Origin: Rhizobium ruizarguesonis
Lineage (GTDB): Bacteria > Pseudomonadota > Alphaproteobacteria > Rhizobiales > Rhizobiaceae
DNA length: 64,000 nucleotides
Direction: 5' to 3'
NCBI RefSeq assembly: GCF_012349115.1
Contig: NZ_PQIG01000013.1
Location: 1-64,000, forward strand
Part shown: positions 48,283 to 57,019 of the stretch, piece by piece
Layout: every line of letters starts with the position of its first letter
Numbering within the stretch: the stretch's first letter is position 1
Translations under genes and position numbers: made by a program
The notes under the pieces: generated by a model
Told to the model about the DNA's origin: nothing
Databases searched by the model: none
Seen by the model: only the letters and a program-made list of their open reading frames with translations

Positions 48283-48436
48283 CTCCCCCACAGGTGGGGA
48301 GATCGGCGGGGCGCGGAGCTTTCCGCCGACAATCGACGTTTCTGCGCGGCAAGCTGACAATGAAGCCGGAAACCAACGCCACTTGTGATCTCCCCCCTTG
48401 TGGGGGAGATGCCCGGCAGGGCAGAGGGGGGTGTGG
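48252..48436. repeat. RIME-like inverted repeat pair
   Basis: The arm at 48252-48301 (CACCCCCCTCTGCCCTGCC, GGGCATCTCCCCCAC) and the arm at 48387-48436 (GTGGGGGAGATGCCCGGCAG, GGCAGAGGGGGGTG) are inverted copies about 85 bases apart. Each also contains a CCCCCAC/GTGGGGG palindrome. This matches my memory of the Rhizobium-specific intergenic mosaic elements (RIME). The left arm provides the start codon of the transglycosylase gene. Confidence 0.8.
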
Positions 48437-48456
48437 TGCAACATACGCAAGCCTCC

Positions 48457-49062
48457 CTATATCACAGTCCGCGCCCGAAGTGCCGCCGCAAGCGTGCCCT
48501 CGTCGAGATAGTCGAGCTCACCACCAACAGGCACGCCGTGCGCCAGCCGCGTGATCTTCACGTCGAGCCCCTGCAACTGATCGGTGATATAGTGCGCCGT
48601 CGTCTGTCCCTCGACCGTGGCGTTGACCGCGATGATCAGTTCCCGGATGCCGCCTTCGCCGACCCGGTCGATCAGGCCGCGAATGTTGAGATCGTCAGGA
48701 CCGACCCCGTCGAGCGGCGACAGCGTGCCGCCGAGCACGTGATAGGCGGCGTTCATCGCGCCCGCCCGCTCCAGCGCCCAGAGATCCGAGACGTCCTCGA
48801 CGACGATGATGACGGATTGATCGCGTTGGGTGTCGGTGCAGACAATGCAGGGATCGACCGTATCGACATTGCCGCAGCGCGAGCAGATCTTCACCTTGTC
48901 ATAGGCCTCGCCCATCGCATTCGACAGCGGGCCGAGCAGCTGGTCCTTCTTCTTGATCAGATGCAGTGCCGCCCGGCGCGCCGAGCGCGGCCCAAGGCCC
49001 GGCACCTTTGCCAGAAGCTGGATGAGTTTTTCGATTTCGGGGCCGGTGACTCGTTTTGCCAT
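48457..49062 (-). CDS. recR: Recombination protein RecR
   Basis: A 201-residue RecFOR-pathway protein that helps load RecA at gaps. The HhH motif is [20 protein letters not shown], and the zinc finger C-x2-C...C-x2-C is [16 protein letters not shown]. The Toprim domain includes [17 protein letters not shown] and [17 protein letters not shown]. The common dnaX-ybaB-recR grouping is only partly kept: a MOSC gene on the plus strand lies between ybaB and recR. Confidence 0.96.
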   Translation of the reverse strand: MAKRVTGPEIEKLIQLLAKVPGLGPRSARRAALHLIKKKDQLLGPLSNAMGEAYDKVKICSRCGNVDTVDPCIVCTDTQRDQSVIIVVEDVSDLWALERAGAMNAAYHVLGGTLSPLDGVGPDDLNIRGLIDRVGEGGIRELIIAVNATVEGQTTAHYITDQLQGLDVKITRLAHGVPVGGELDYLDEGTLAAALRARTVI

Positions 49063-49119
49063 GCGCCGTTCTTAACTGATATGGAACGGAAACGGAATCG
49101 CGGAAGGATCGGCCATCCC

Positions 49120-49737
49120 ATGAAAATCCTGGCCTTGTGCACCGGCAATCCCGAAAGACTGCCCGGCAAGAGCTACAAGACCGGCATCTTCAAACATGCC
49201 GTCAATGGCGCCGTGATGATCGATGCCGAAGGTCTAGTCGGCGATGCGATCTGCAACCGCAAACACCATGGCGGCGTCGACCAGGCTGTTTATATGGAGG
49301 GATCGCTGACGCTCGACTGGTGGGCGCAGGAGCTGGGCCGACCCTACGAGGCCGGTACTTTCGGCGAGAACATGGTGATATCAGATCTCGACAATCGCGA
49401 CGCCGCCGTCGGAGATCGCTTTGTCGTCGGCGATCTGATCCTCGAAGTCACCTCCTGCCGCATTCCCTGCGCCACCTTCGCCGCCAGGATGGCCGATCCG
49501 AGATTCGTCAAGCGCTACACCGCCGCCGCCCGTCCTGGGATTTATTGCCGCGTCATCCGCAATGGCGTGGTTGAGGCGGGAATGCCGGTCGACCATCAAC
49601 CCTTTGCGGGAGAGAAGGTGACAATGCCGGAGCTAATGGAAACTTTCGGCCGACGGCTTTCGCAGGTTGACCGGGCGCGATACCTCGCCTCACCGATCCA
49701 CTACAAGCTGCGGGCGATGTTAGAAGCCGCGCACTGA
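49120..49737 (+). CDS. MOSC domain protein (YiiM type)
   Basis: A 205-residue molybdenum-cofactor sulfurase C-terminal domain protein, with NRKHHGGVDQAVYMEGSLTL near the N-terminus, then GTFGENMVISDLDNRDAAVG, and the conserved Cys in VTSCRIPCATFAARM. YiiM-like proteins handle Moco-dependent reduction of N-hydroxylated purines in E. coli; the role here is inferred. GGAAGGATC lies upstream of the ATG. It is divergent from recR and converges on ybaB. Confidence 0.87.
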   Translation: MKILALCTGNPERLPGKSYKTGIFKHAVNGAVMIDAEGLVGDAICNRKHHGGVDQAVYMEGSLTLDWWAQELGRPYEAGTFGENMVISDLDNRDAAVGDRFVVGDLILEVTSCRIPCATFAARMADPRFVKRYTAAARPGIYCRVIRNGVVEAGMPVDHQPFAGEKVTMPELMETFGRRLSQVDRARYLASPIHYKLRAMLEAAH

Positions 49738-49762
49738 CCACTGGACATACGTGGCGTATAGA

Positions 49763-50086
49763 TCAGAACGGCAGCTTGAAGCCCGGTGGGATCGGCAGGC
49801 CTGCCGTCAGCGCCTTGGTCTTTTCGGCGGCCAGCGCCTCGGCCTTGTCCTTGGCGTCCTTGTGGGCGGCGACGATGAGGTCCTCGAGGATCTCGACATC
49901 GTCTTCCTTGAACAGCGACGGATCGATCTTCAGGCTCTTCAGCTCGCCCTTGCCCGAGATGACGACGGCGACGAGACCGCCGCCCGCTTTGCCTTCGGCC
50001 GTGAGCTCGGCGATCTCCGCCTGCATCTGCTCCATCTTGGCCTGCATTTCCTTGACTTTGCCCATCATGCCCATGATGTCGCGCAT
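49763..50086 (-). CDS. ybaB: YbaB/EbfC nucleoid-associated protein
   Basis: A 107-residue DNA-binding protein: an N-terminal helix with the Met-rich [20 protein letters not shown], then a beta core with [20 protein letters not shown] and ending [10 protein letters not shown]. The length and pattern are standard. It lies 21 bases downstream of dnaX on the same strand, the typical dnaX-ybaB arrangement. Confidence 0.95.
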   Translation of the reverse strand: MRDIMGMMGKVKEMQAKMEQMQAEIAELTAEGKAGGGLVAVVISGKGELKSLKIDPSLFKEDDVEILEDLIVAAHKDAKDKAEALAAEKTKALTAGLPIPPGFKLPF

Positions 50087-50107
50087 CGTCTCGCTCCTTG
50101 TTGAAAC

Positions 50108-51985
50108 TTAGAATTCTATATCGTCGCCCGGCAGGATGTCACCTTCCTCGGATTCGGCGGCGGCCGGCGGCGTCGCCTCGCCTTCTTCCTCCGGTTCGGG
50201 CGCCCGTACGCGCACGTCGATGATCTTAGCACCGGGGAAATGCGCAAGGATTGCCGCCACGTCAGGGTCCTGGCGCGCGTCGATCACATGCTGTTCCCGC
50301 ATCCTGGCCTCCGCTTCGACAAGCGTCGGCTGGCCCTCGTCGCGGCTGAGGCTGACGATCCAGTGGATGCCGGTCCATTCCTTCAGCTTGACGGCAAGCT
50401 CGTTGAGCAGCGTCGTCGGCGCACCGGGAGCCAGGCTGACGTCGAGCCGGCCGGCTTCGATCCGGACCGGGCGCAGGAAGGTGCGCACCATCGCCTTCAG
50501 CTTCGGATCGCGTTTCTCGGTGGCGAGGTTGACGATATCATTGACCGAATTGACCGGGACGAGCGGCTTTAATGCTTCCGCCGGTTTTGGCTCGATCCGC
50601 CCGACAGACATCGTCTCGGGCTGGCTGCTCGGCACGGCACGCAGCATCGCCACCGGCGCGGAAGACGGAGGTTGGCTCGGCGCAGTTTCCGCGGCGCGCG
50701 CCACGACACTATTCTGATAGGAGACCCGTGTCCCGTTGCCGCCGCCATTGCCGGACGGCGGAGCCGCGGGCCGCGGGCCGGCATTGTCGCCGGAAAATTC
50801 GGCAAGTCGCCGCGCCGCATCCTCGGGCGCCGGCAGATGGGCGGCATGTGCAAGCCGGATCAGCACCATCTCGGCGGCCCCTGCCGTCCGTGACGAGCCT
50901 TCCGTTTCCGGAATGCCCTTGAGCAGCATCTGCCAGATCCGCGACAGCGTCGTCACCGCAACGCCCTTGGCAAATTCCGCCGCTTTGGTGCGCTCGACCT
51001 CGCTGAGCGAAGGGTCGTTGGCCGCATCCGGCACATATTTCAGCCGCGTCACCAGGTGGGTGAAATCGGCAAGATCGGTCAGCACTACCACCGGATTGGC
51101 GCCAGCTTCGTATTGGTTCTGGAACTCGCCGAGTGCGGCGGCCACATCGCCCTTGACGATATGCTGGAAGAGATCGACGATCCGGGCGCGATCGGCAAGG
51201 CCGAGCATGCTGCGCACGGCTTCCGCCTGCACGACGCCCGCGCCATGGGCGATCGCCTGGTCGAGCAGCGACAGGCCGTCGCGCGCCGAGCCTTCGGCAG
51301 CACGCGCGATCATCGCCAGCGCGTCGGCTTCCGCCTCGATGCCTTCCTTGGCCGCGATCGTCGTGAACAGCCCAACGAGATCGGAGGCGCTTATGCGGCG
51401 CAGGTCGAAACGCTGGCAGCGCGACAGCACGGTGATCGGTACCTTGCGGATCTCGGTGGTGGCGAAGATGAACTTCACATGCTCCGGCGGCTCTTCCAGC
51501 GTCTTTAACAGGCCGTTGAAGGCCTGCGTCGACAGCATATGCACTTCGTCGATGATATAGACCTTGTAGCGCGCCGAAACCGGCCGGTAGCGCACCTGCT
51601 CGATGATCTCGCGGATATCGTCGATACCGGTATGGGAAGCGGCATCCATCTCGATCACGTCGACATGCCGGCCTTCCATGATTGCCTGGCAGTGCTCGCC
51701 CGGCGTGCGAAGGTCGATCGTCGGCTTGTCGATTTCTGATGTCTTGTAGTTCAGCGCCCGCGCCAGGATGCGCGCCGTCGTCGTCTTGCCGACGCCGCGC
51801 ACGCCGGTCAGCATGTAGGCTTGGGCGATGCGACCGGTCTCGAAGGCGTTGGTGAGGGTGCGGACCATCGGCTCCTGGCCGACCATCAGGTCCGTGAAAT
51901 CCTTGGGGCGGTATTTGCGAGCCAGCACTCGGTATCCGGTGCCCGTCGAGGCGGCATCTTTTGATTGTCGCTCGGTGTCGCTCAT
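50108..51985 (-). CDS. dnaX: DNA polymerase III subunit gamma/tau
   Basis: A 625-residue clamp-loader subunit. The N-terminal AAA+ part has Walker A LTGVRGVGKTTTARILARAL, Walker B VYIIDEVHMLSTQAFNGLLK, and the SRC-type arginine region ITVLSRCQRFDLRRISASDL. Domain III and a Pro-rich linker follow, then the tau-like C-terminal part (VNDIVNLATEKRDPKLKAMV) and an acidic end. The ATG at 51985 is chosen; a 50-residue longer frame runs through the SRP RNA gene and is rejected. No clear slippage site was looked for in detail. Confidence 0.95.
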   Translation of the reverse strand: MSDTERQSKDAASTGTGYRVLARKYRPKDFTDLMVGQEPMVRTLTNAFETGRIAQAYMLTGVRGVGKTTTARILARALNYKTSEIDKPTIDLRTPGEHCQAIMEGRHVDVIEMDAASHTGIDDIREIIEQVRYRPVSARYKVYIIDEVHMLSTQAFNGLLKTLEEPPEHVKFIFATTEIRKVPITVLSRCQRFDLRRISASDLVGLFTTIAAKEGIEAEADALAMIARAAEGSARDGLSLLDQAIAHGAGVVQAEAVRSMLGLADRARIVDLFQHIVKGDVAAALGEFQNQYEAGANPVVVLTDLADFTHLVTRLKYVPDAANDPSLSEVERTKAAEFAKGVAVTTLSRIWQMLLKGIPETEGSSRTAGAAEMVLIRLAHAAHLPAPEDAARRLAEFSGDNAGPRPAAPPSGNGGGNGTRVSYQNSVVARAAETAPSQPPSSAPVAMLRAVPSSQPETMSVGRIEPKPAEALKPLVPVNSVNDIVNLATEKRDPKLKAMVRTFLRPVRIEAGRLDVSLAPGAPTTLLNELAVKLKEWTGIHWIVSLSRDEGQPTLVEAEARMREQHVIDARQDPDVAAILAHFPGAKIIDVRVRAPEPEEEGEATPPAAAESEEGDILPGDDIEF

Positions 51986-52029
51986 CGCCCTGCTTGTCGC
52001 CCGGCTATCGGGCACTTCGTGGAGAGAAG

Positions 52030-52128
52030 GTGGGAGGCTGGCACGATGACCCGTGCCGGGCTCGTTAGGGCTGCTTCCTTCCGGACCTGACCCGGTTGGC
52101 GAGTGGCTCGTCCACCACCAACCTCCCG
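52030..52128 (-). ncRNA. ffs: Small signal recognition particle RNA (4.5S type)
   Basis: The minus strand contains the SRP core GGTCAGGTCCGGAAGGAAGC followed by AGCC, the asymmetric loop and GGAA tetraloop bound by Ffh. The ends GGGAGG (52122-52127) and CCTCCC (52032-52037) can pair to close the hairpin, giving a length of about 98 nucleotides. It directs membrane proteins to the translocon. It lies just upstream of dnaX on the same strand. Confidence 0.92.
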
Positions 52129-52215
52129 GATGCACATATCGGCAATATCGTCATCAAAAGCAAGCCAACATGCGAAAAAACTGCTAGTCGTTGGAAAACA
52201 TGAGGAGAATGCCCT

Positions 52216-52626
52216 TTGAAAGGTTTCGCGCTCGATCCCCGGCTGGAAAACGACAGCGTCAGCATCATGGTCACCGGTCTCTGTGACCTGAGATTGTCGA
52301 GGGACGCCCGCTGGCCCTGGCTCATTCTCGTGCCGCGCCGGGCTGACATCACCGAAATCTTCGAGCTGACGCCGCTCGACCAGGTGCTGCTTGCCTTCGA
52401 GACGGAGCTGGTCGCCAAGGCGCTGAAGGAGATCACCGGCGCGACAAAAATCAATGTCGGGGCTCTTGGCAATATCGTCCGCCAGCTTCATGTTCATGTC
52501 ATTGCCCGCTTCGAAGGCGATGCCAATTGGCCGGGTCCCGTCTGGGGCTTCGGGCGCGCGGAACCCTACGAAGACGGAAAGAGAGACGAATTTATAGCGA
52601 AGCTGCGGGAAGCCCTTTCATCATGA
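52216..52626 (+). CDS. HIT family protein
   Basis: A 136-residue histidine-triad-like protein. RDARWPWLILVPRRADITEI and the QLHVHVIARFEGDANWPGPV stretch carry the H-x-H-x pattern (a shortened triad). HIT proteins hydrolyse or transfer nucleotidyl groups. The start appears to be TTG at 52216, 10 bases after GAGGAG. Its stop overlaps the nudC start by ATGA, so the two nucleotide-processing genes are translationally coupled. Confidence 0.87.
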   Translation: MKGFALDPRLENDSVSIMVTGLCDLRLSRDARWPWLILVPRRADITEIFELTPLDQVLLAFETELVAKALKEITGATKINVGALGNIVRQLHVHVIARFEGDANWPGPVWGFGRAEPYEDGKRDEFIAKLREALSS

Positions 52627-53582
52627 GTCATTCGCTTTTCGATTCGGATGTGCCGCATCCGGAACCCAGCAATCTCACGGCCTTTGCCGCCAACGACCTC
52701 AACCGCGATTCCGAGCATCGCGACGAACAATCCGTCGAAAAGGCGCTGGCCAAGGAAGGCACCCATATCTTTGCCTTCGCGGGGGATAAGCTGGTGCTGA
52801 AGCATGACGGCCAGGTGCTCGACCCGCTCTTTGCCCGCTATGAGCTGCAGGGATTGCAGCCGGATTGGGATGCAACGGTGCTTCTCGGCTACCGCAAGAC
52901 CGGCGAGCCGCGCCTTGCCGTTCCCGTCGGCATCGATGTCGACGACCTCACCAGCCAGTACAAGCCTGCCGACGGCCGCACGCTGTTTCGCGAAATGCTG
53001 ATCGACGAGGTGTTGCTCGGCGAATTCGCCCAGGCCGCGAGCCTCATCCGCTGGAACGGTGACAACCGCTTCTGCGGCCGCTGCGGCTCGGCGATGGAGA
53101 TCCACATCGGCGGCTACAAGCGCGTCTGCGCCGCCTGCGAGCACGTGATCTTCCCCCGCACCGACCCCGTCGTCATCATGCTGACGGTTGACGAGCAGCG
53201 CGATCTCTGCCTGCTTGGCCGCAGTCCGCATTTCACGCCCGGTATGTATTCCTGTCTTGCCGGCTTCCTCGAACCCGGCGAGACCATCGAGAACGCCGTG
53301 CGCCGGGAAACGCTGGAGGAATCGGGCATCCGCACCGGCCGCATCCGCTACCATGCCTCGCAGCCCTGGCCGATGCCGCATTCCCTGATGATCGGCTGTT
53401 ACGCCGAGGCGAAATCCACCGAAATCAGCCGCGACGAGACCGAGCTGGAAGATTGCCGCTGGTTCACCCGCGAGGAAACGATCGAGATGCTGGAACGCCC
53501 GAGCGCGACAGGCAAGGCCTCGCCGCCGAAAGGGGCGATCGCCCACCGCCTGATGCGCGACTGGGTGGAGTGGAAGCGGTAG
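52623..53582 (+). CDS. nudC: NAD(H)/NAD-RNA pyrophosphatase NudC
   Basis: A 319-residue Nudix hydrolase that cleaves NADH and, in E. coli, removes NAD caps from RNA. A zinc ribbon (CGRCGSAMEIHIGGYKRVC, then AAC) precedes the Nudix box GFLEPGETIENAVRRETLEE followed by SGI. The NudC-specific SQPWPMPHSLMIG motif follows. An N-terminal NUDIX-like domain fills residues 1-140. It is coupled to the HIT gene and is followed four bases later by the WYL regulator gene. Confidence 0.94.
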   Translation: MSHSLFDSDVPHPEPSNLTAFAANDLNRDSEHRDEQSVEKALAKEGTHIFAFAGDKLVLKHDGQVLDPLFARYELQGLQPDWDATVLLGYRKTGEPRLAVPVGIDVDDLTSQYKPADGRTLFREMLIDEVLLGEFAQAASLIRWNGDNRFCGRCGSAMEIHIGGYKRVCAACEHVIFPRTDPVVIMLTVDEQRDLCLLGRSPHFTPGMYSCLAGFLEPGETIENAVRRETLEESGIRTGRIRYHASQPWPMPHSLMIGCYAEAKSTEISRDETELEDCRWFTREETIEMLERPSATGKASPPKGAIAHRLMRDWVEWKR

Positions 53583-53586
53583 CACC

Positions 53587-54282
53587 ATGCCGGTCGCCCG
53601 CTCGGAACGGCTGCTGACGCTGCTCCAGACGCTCCGGCGTTACCGGCGACCGGTGACTGGCACGGTGCTGGCACAAGAGACCGGGGTGAGCCTGCGCACG
53701 CTCTATCGCGATATTGCCAGCCTGCAGGCCCAGGGCGCGATGATCGAAGGCGAAGCCGGCATCGGCTACGTGCTGAAGCCCGGCTTCATGCTGCCGCCGA
53801 TGATGTTTTCCGAAGAAGAGCTGGAGGCATTGGTGCTCGGCTCGCGCTGGGTGGCCCGCGCCGCCGAGCCGCGCCTTGCCGGCGCCGGCGCCGATGCACT
53901 GGCCAAGATTGCCGCCGTGCTGCCGGCCGATATGCGCGAGATGATCGATTCGGCAGCGCTTTTCGTCGGCCCTAAACGCAGGGACGAGGACAAGGCTGAC
54001 GTCTCGGCCATCCGCAGGGCGATCCGCCTGGAGCGTATCCTCGAACTGCATTATGGCGACGAGCAGGGCCGTATCTCGCGCCGCCGCGTCTGGCCTTTCG
54101 GGCTCGGCTATTATGAGCATGTGCGCGTCCTCATGGCCTGGTGCGAACTGCGCCAGGATTTTCGCCATTTCCGCACCGACCGCATCATCGACATGGCGTT
54201 GCATGAGGGGCGCTATCCGCGCCGCCGCACGGTGCTCCTCAAGGAATGGCGCGAGACGCAGGACGTGCCGATCGAGAGCTGA
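53587..54282 (+). CDS. YafY-type HTH/WYL transcription regulator
   Basis: A 231-residue DeoR-like regulator. The N-terminal winged HTH is LLTLLQTLRRYRRPVTGTVL to TGVSLRTLYRDIASLQAQGA; the C-terminal WYL domain begins AIRRAIRLERILELHYGDEQ with RRVWPFGLGYYEHVRVLMAW. It starts 4 bases after nudC and ends on a 23-bp inverted repeat that recurs before the VOC gene (54788). Control of the two downstream genes through those repeats is inferred. Confidence 0.9.
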   Translation: MPVARSERLLTLLQTLRRYRRPVTGTVLAQETGVSLRTLYRDIASLQAQGAMIEGEAGIGYVLKPGFMLPPMMFSEEELEALVLGSRWVARAAEPRLAGAGADALAKIAAVLPADMREMIDSAALFVGPKRRDEDKADVSAIRRAIRLERILELHYGDEQGRISRRRVWPFGLGYYEHVRVLMAWCELRQDFRHFRTDRIIDMALHEGRYPRRRTVLLKEWRETQDVPIES

Positions 54283-54285
54283 ACG

Positions 54286-54308
54286 CTGCTGCCATAAACT
54301 GTCAGCAG
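54286..54308. promoter_or_regulatory. 23-bp operator-like inverted repeat, copy 1
   Basis: It begins CTGCTGCCAT and ends TGTCAGCAG around an A/T-rich centre. It starts just past the stop codon of the WYL regulator and lies 46 bases before the next gene. It matches the copy at 54788-54810 except for three central bases. Confidence 0.75.
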
Positions 54309-54354
54309 GAGGGGTTATTATCAGTACCAATCCAACAGGAAAGGAGTACTGATC

Positions 54355-54615
54355 ATGGTAACGCCTCCAGCCATTCATTTCGCGAACGACCGTTTTGCTG
54401 CCGAGTCCTTTGCCGATGTCATTTCGGCCGAGACTTTTGCCGATGTCCGCCAGTCAGCGCGCTCCGGCCTGCTGGACTTGTTAATGAACGTTTTCCGATT
54501 TCGCAGGGGAGAGCGCACCAGCCTCGACCTTGAAACAACCCCGGACTACCTGAAGCGCGACCTTGGCTTCATGGATGGACGCGACCCGCATTGCGAGGAC
54601 CGTTTCCCGCTCTAA
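54355..54615 (+). CDS. Small protein with DUF1127-like C-terminus
   Basis: An 86-residue protein not firmly recognised. The last third (TPDYLKRDLGFMDGRD) has the L-x-D-x-G pattern of DUF1127-like proteins, and the middle (LLDLLMNVFRFRRGE) is a basic amphipathic helix. DUF1127 proteins in alphaproteobacteria are small basic RNA-binding or regulatory proteins, but similarity here is weak. AAAGGAG lies 9 bases upstream of ATG. The 23-bp operator 46 bases upstream suggests control by the adjacent WYL regulator. Confidence 0.7.
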   Translation: MVTPPAIHFANDRFAAESFADVISAETFADVRQSARSGLLDLLMNVFRFRRGERTSLDLETTPDYLKRDLGFMDGRDPHCEDRFPL

Positions 54616-54717
54616 AGCATGTCGCGCAAAAGTGTGCCGCGGTTTTGCGACAACGACATGCGTAAAAACAAAGACCTAAAGCGCCAGGAGCGAATCTGAA
54701 AGATCGCGACGCTTTAG
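54612..54717. repeat. Palindromic intergenic repeat, family B, copy 4
   Basis: TCTAAAGCATGTCGCGCAAA...CAACGACATGCGTAAAAAC then GCGAATCTGAAAGATCGC and GACGCTTTAGA. It overlaps the last codon of the preceding gene. The outer TCTAAAGC/GCTTTAGA arms close the whole element. Confidence 0.75.
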
Positions 54718-54787
54718 ACCACCCTAGCCTTATCAACATTCCACCCGACGAGAACGGGGGCGTTGCGATCGCTGCGCCCTCTGCACT

Positions 54788-54810
54788 CTGCTGCCATTTA
54801 TTGTCAGCAG
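54788..54810. promoter_or_regulatory. 23-bp operator-like inverted repeat, copy 2
   Basis: The same CTGCTGCCAT...TGTCAGCAG repeat as at 54286-54308, 43 bases before the VOC gene start. Conservation of both arms in two promoters next to a WYL regulator supports an operator. Confidence 0.75.
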
Positions 54811-54853
54811 GTGATCCCTCGCGGCCCCATTCTACAACAACGGGAGAACCGAA

Positions 54854-55222
54854 ATGACCAGCCCTAATCTCATTATTCTTTACGTCAAGGACCCAGGTGA
54901 AAGCGCCAGCTTCTATCGGAACCTGCTCAATCGCGAACCGGCCGTGGAGGCGCCGAATTTCGTCGCTTTTCCGCTTGAGGGCGGCTTCACGCTCGGTCTC
55001 TGGCGGCGCAGCAAGGTCGAACCGCAGCCCTCCGCCATCGGCAATCGCGGCGAAGTGGCCTTCATGGTCGAGGGAGAAAATGCTGTCGCCAGGCACTACG
55101 AAGACTGGCGCCAGCGCGGCCTGCCGATCGCCCAGGAACTGACCGAACTGGATTTCGGCCCGACCTTCGTCGTGCTCGATCCGGATGGGCATCGGCTGCG
55201 TGTCTGTGAGCCGGATAAATAA
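54854..55222 (+). CDS. VOC family protein (glyoxalase/bleomycin-resistance fold)
   Basis: A 122-residue vicinal-oxygen-chelate protein with two beta-alpha-beta modules: LIILYVKDPGESASFYRNLL at the start and FGPTFVVLDPDGHRLRVCEP at the end, the latter with the family's P-D-G-H-R-L motif. Such single-VOC proteins may be dioxygenases, lyases or binding proteins; the substrate is unknown. GGGAG lies 8 bases before ATG. Pairing with a YafY-type regulator and a shared operator is common and suggests inducible expression. Confidence 0.87.
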   Translation: MTSPNLIILYVKDPGESASFYRNLLNREPAVEAPNFVAFPLEGGFTLGLWRRSKVEPQPSAIGNRGEVAFMVEGENAVARHYEDWRQRGLPIAQELTELDFGPTFVVLDPDGHRLRVCEPDK

Positions 55223-55244
55223 TTTAAGGCCTCGCAAGGCCTGT

Positions 55245-56099
55245 TTAAAGCAGGCCTCGCATCGCATGCCCCTTGTAGACGCCGAGGATGCGCACTTTCT
55301 CGGAAAAGAACCGCAGTTCCTCCAATGCCCGGCGCACGTTCGGATCGTTCGGATGGCCTTCGATATCGGCGTAAAACTGCGTCGCCACGAATTTTCCGCC
55401 GAGCTGGTAGCTTTCGAGCTTCGTCATGTTGATGTTGTTGGTGGCAAAACCGCCGAGCGCCTTGTAGAGCGCGGCCGGAATGTTGCGGACGTTGAAGACG
55501 AAGGTGGTGACGACCTTTTCTTCCGCCGAATTCCGTTGCGCCCATTCCTCGTCGCGGGACAGAACGACGAAACGGGTCACATTGTTTTCCGTATCCTCGA
55601 CATTTTCGGCGATGATCTCGAGCCCGTAGAGATCGGCGGCAAGGCGGGGCGCCAAGGCGGCCATCGAGCGGTCGCCGGTTTCCTGCACGAGCTTTGCCGC
55701 CCCTGCGGTATCGCCGGCGATCACCGGTTTCCAGCCATTGGCGCGAACAATCTTGCGGCACTGGCCGAGCGCGTGGATATGGCTGTGGACCGTGCGGATC
55801 TCGTCCTTGGTAACACCGGGCAGTACCATCAGCTGGAAGCGGATCGGCATGAAATATTCGCCGATGATGTGCAGCCGCGACTCCGGCAGCAGATGGTGGA
55901 TATCGGCGACGCGCCCGGCGATCGTGTTCTCGATCGGGATCATCCCGATATCGGCATCGCCGTTGTCGACTGCCGTGAACGCATCCTCGAAGGTCTGGCA
56001 GGGCAGCGGCTCCATGGTCGGAAACATGTCGCGGCTGGCCATGTCGGAATTGGCGCCGAATTCGCCCTGGAAGGCGATCCTGTTGGTCTTGATGTTCAT
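55245..56099 (-). CDS. pheA: Prephenate dehydratase
   Basis: A 284-residue enzyme turning prephenate into phenylpyruvate in phenylalanine synthesis. The catalytic PDT domain has RIAFQGEFGANSDMASRDMF, IPIENTIAGRVADIHHLLPE and the conserved T-R-F (ENNVTRFVVLSRD). The C-terminal ACT regulatory domain has NIPAALYKALGGFATNNINM and LTKLESYQLGGKFVATQFYA-type sequence, which binds Phe. There is no chorismate mutase part. The start ATG at 56099 (MNIKTNRIAFQGEFG) fits the family; the frame is open to 56450. It follows kdsB closely on the same strand. Confidence 0.95.
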   Translation of the reverse strand: MNIKTNRIAFQGEFGANSDMASRDMFPTMEPLPCQTFEDAFTAVDNGDADIGMIPIENTIAGRVADIHHLLPESRLHIIGEYFMPIRFQLMVLPGVTKDEIRTVHSHIHALGQCRKIVRANGWKPVIAGDTAGAAKLVQETGDRSMAALAPRLAADLYGLEIIAENVEDTENNVTRFVVLSRDEEWAQRNSAEEKVVTTFVFNVRNIPAALYKALGGFATNNINMTKLESYQLGGKFVATQFYADIEGHPNDPNVRRALEELRFFSEKVRILGVYKGHAMRGLL

Positions 56100-56109
56100 G
56101 ATGGTTCCG

Positions 56110-56865
56110 TCAGTTCGACTTTGCGGAGAGGATGCGCCGCGCTTTTTCGAGGTCGGCGGGAGTATCGACACCGAGCGGAACCGTGTCAACGATCTCGGCG
56201 TCGATGCGCATGCCGGCCTCCAGCGCCCGCAGCTGCTCCAGCGATTCGCGCTTTTCGAGCGTCGAAGGACCGAGCGAGACGAAACGTTCGAGCGCGGCGC
56301 GCCGATAGGCATAAAGGCCGATATGGTGGTAGAGCGGCCCTTGGCCGTAAGGGGCCGTTGCCCGCGTGAAGTAGAGCGCATGCAGCCGGGTGTCGGAAAT
56401 CGGCGAGCCGACGATCTTGACGATATGCGGCGCGGTCTTGTCCTCCTCATTGTCGATTTCGGTCGTCAGCGTCCCGATATCGACCGCCTCGTTCTCGAGA
56501 GGGCGCAACGCCGCGCGCACCGTTTCCGGATCGATCGTCGGCAGATCGCCCTGGACGTTGACGATGATTTTCGCCTTTCCGTCCGGATCGACTTTCGTCA
56601 GCGCCTCAAAGATCCGATCGGAACCCGATTGGTGGTCCGTGCGGGTCATGACGACTTCGAAACCGGCGGCGGCCACCGCATCGAATACTCGGGCGTCGTC
56701 GACGGCGACGACGACGCGGCCGATGGCTGCCTCCCTGGCGCGCAGCGCCACCTGGACGATCATCGGCAGACCGCAAATATCGGCCAGCGGCTTGCCCGGA
56801 AGCCGTGTGGAGGCCATGCGCGCCGGGATCAATACGAGCACGCCGTCTAAATTTGAATCACTCAT
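56110..56865 (-). CDS. kdsB: 3-deoxy-manno-octulosonate cytidylyltransferase
   Basis: A 251-residue enzyme that activates Kdo as CMP-Kdo for lipopolysaccharide inner core synthesis. The nucleotide-binding start is [37 protein letters not shown] and [15 protein letters not shown] carry substrate and metal-binding residues; [20 protein letters not shown] and [12 protein letters not shown] close the family pattern. It is 10 bases upstream of pheA and probably co-transcribed. It is divergent from the cytochrome gene. Confidence 0.96.
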   Translation of the reverse strand: MSDSNLDGVLVLIPARMASTRLPGKPLADICGLPMIVQVALRAREAAIGRVVVAVDDARVFDAVAAAGFEVVMTRTDHQSGSDRIFEALTKVDPDGKAKIIVNVQGDLPTIDPETVRAALRPLENEAVDIGTLTTEIDNEEDKTAPHIVKIVGSPISDTRLHALYFTRATAPYGQGPLYHHIGLYAYRRAALERFVSLGPSTLEKRESLEQLRALEAGMRIDAEIVDTVPLGVDTPADLEKARRILSAKSN

Positions 56866-57019
56866 TGTTCGGGCCTTCTATTCCGGGCTGAAAAGTGTCA
56901 AAAAGTCTCACGCACAAGACCATTTAGACAGTTGCAACGATCAACCAAAAGACATAGGTTCCGCGCGATTTCAAGATGGTCCGGTTTATGGTCTGCCGGC
57001 TGCAAGGGGAGCATTGCAG

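Noticed and set aside
51986..52135. 50-residue N-terminal extension of DnaX
   Set aside because: The extension would be translated from the SRP RNA gene; the ATG at 51985 matches the family start.
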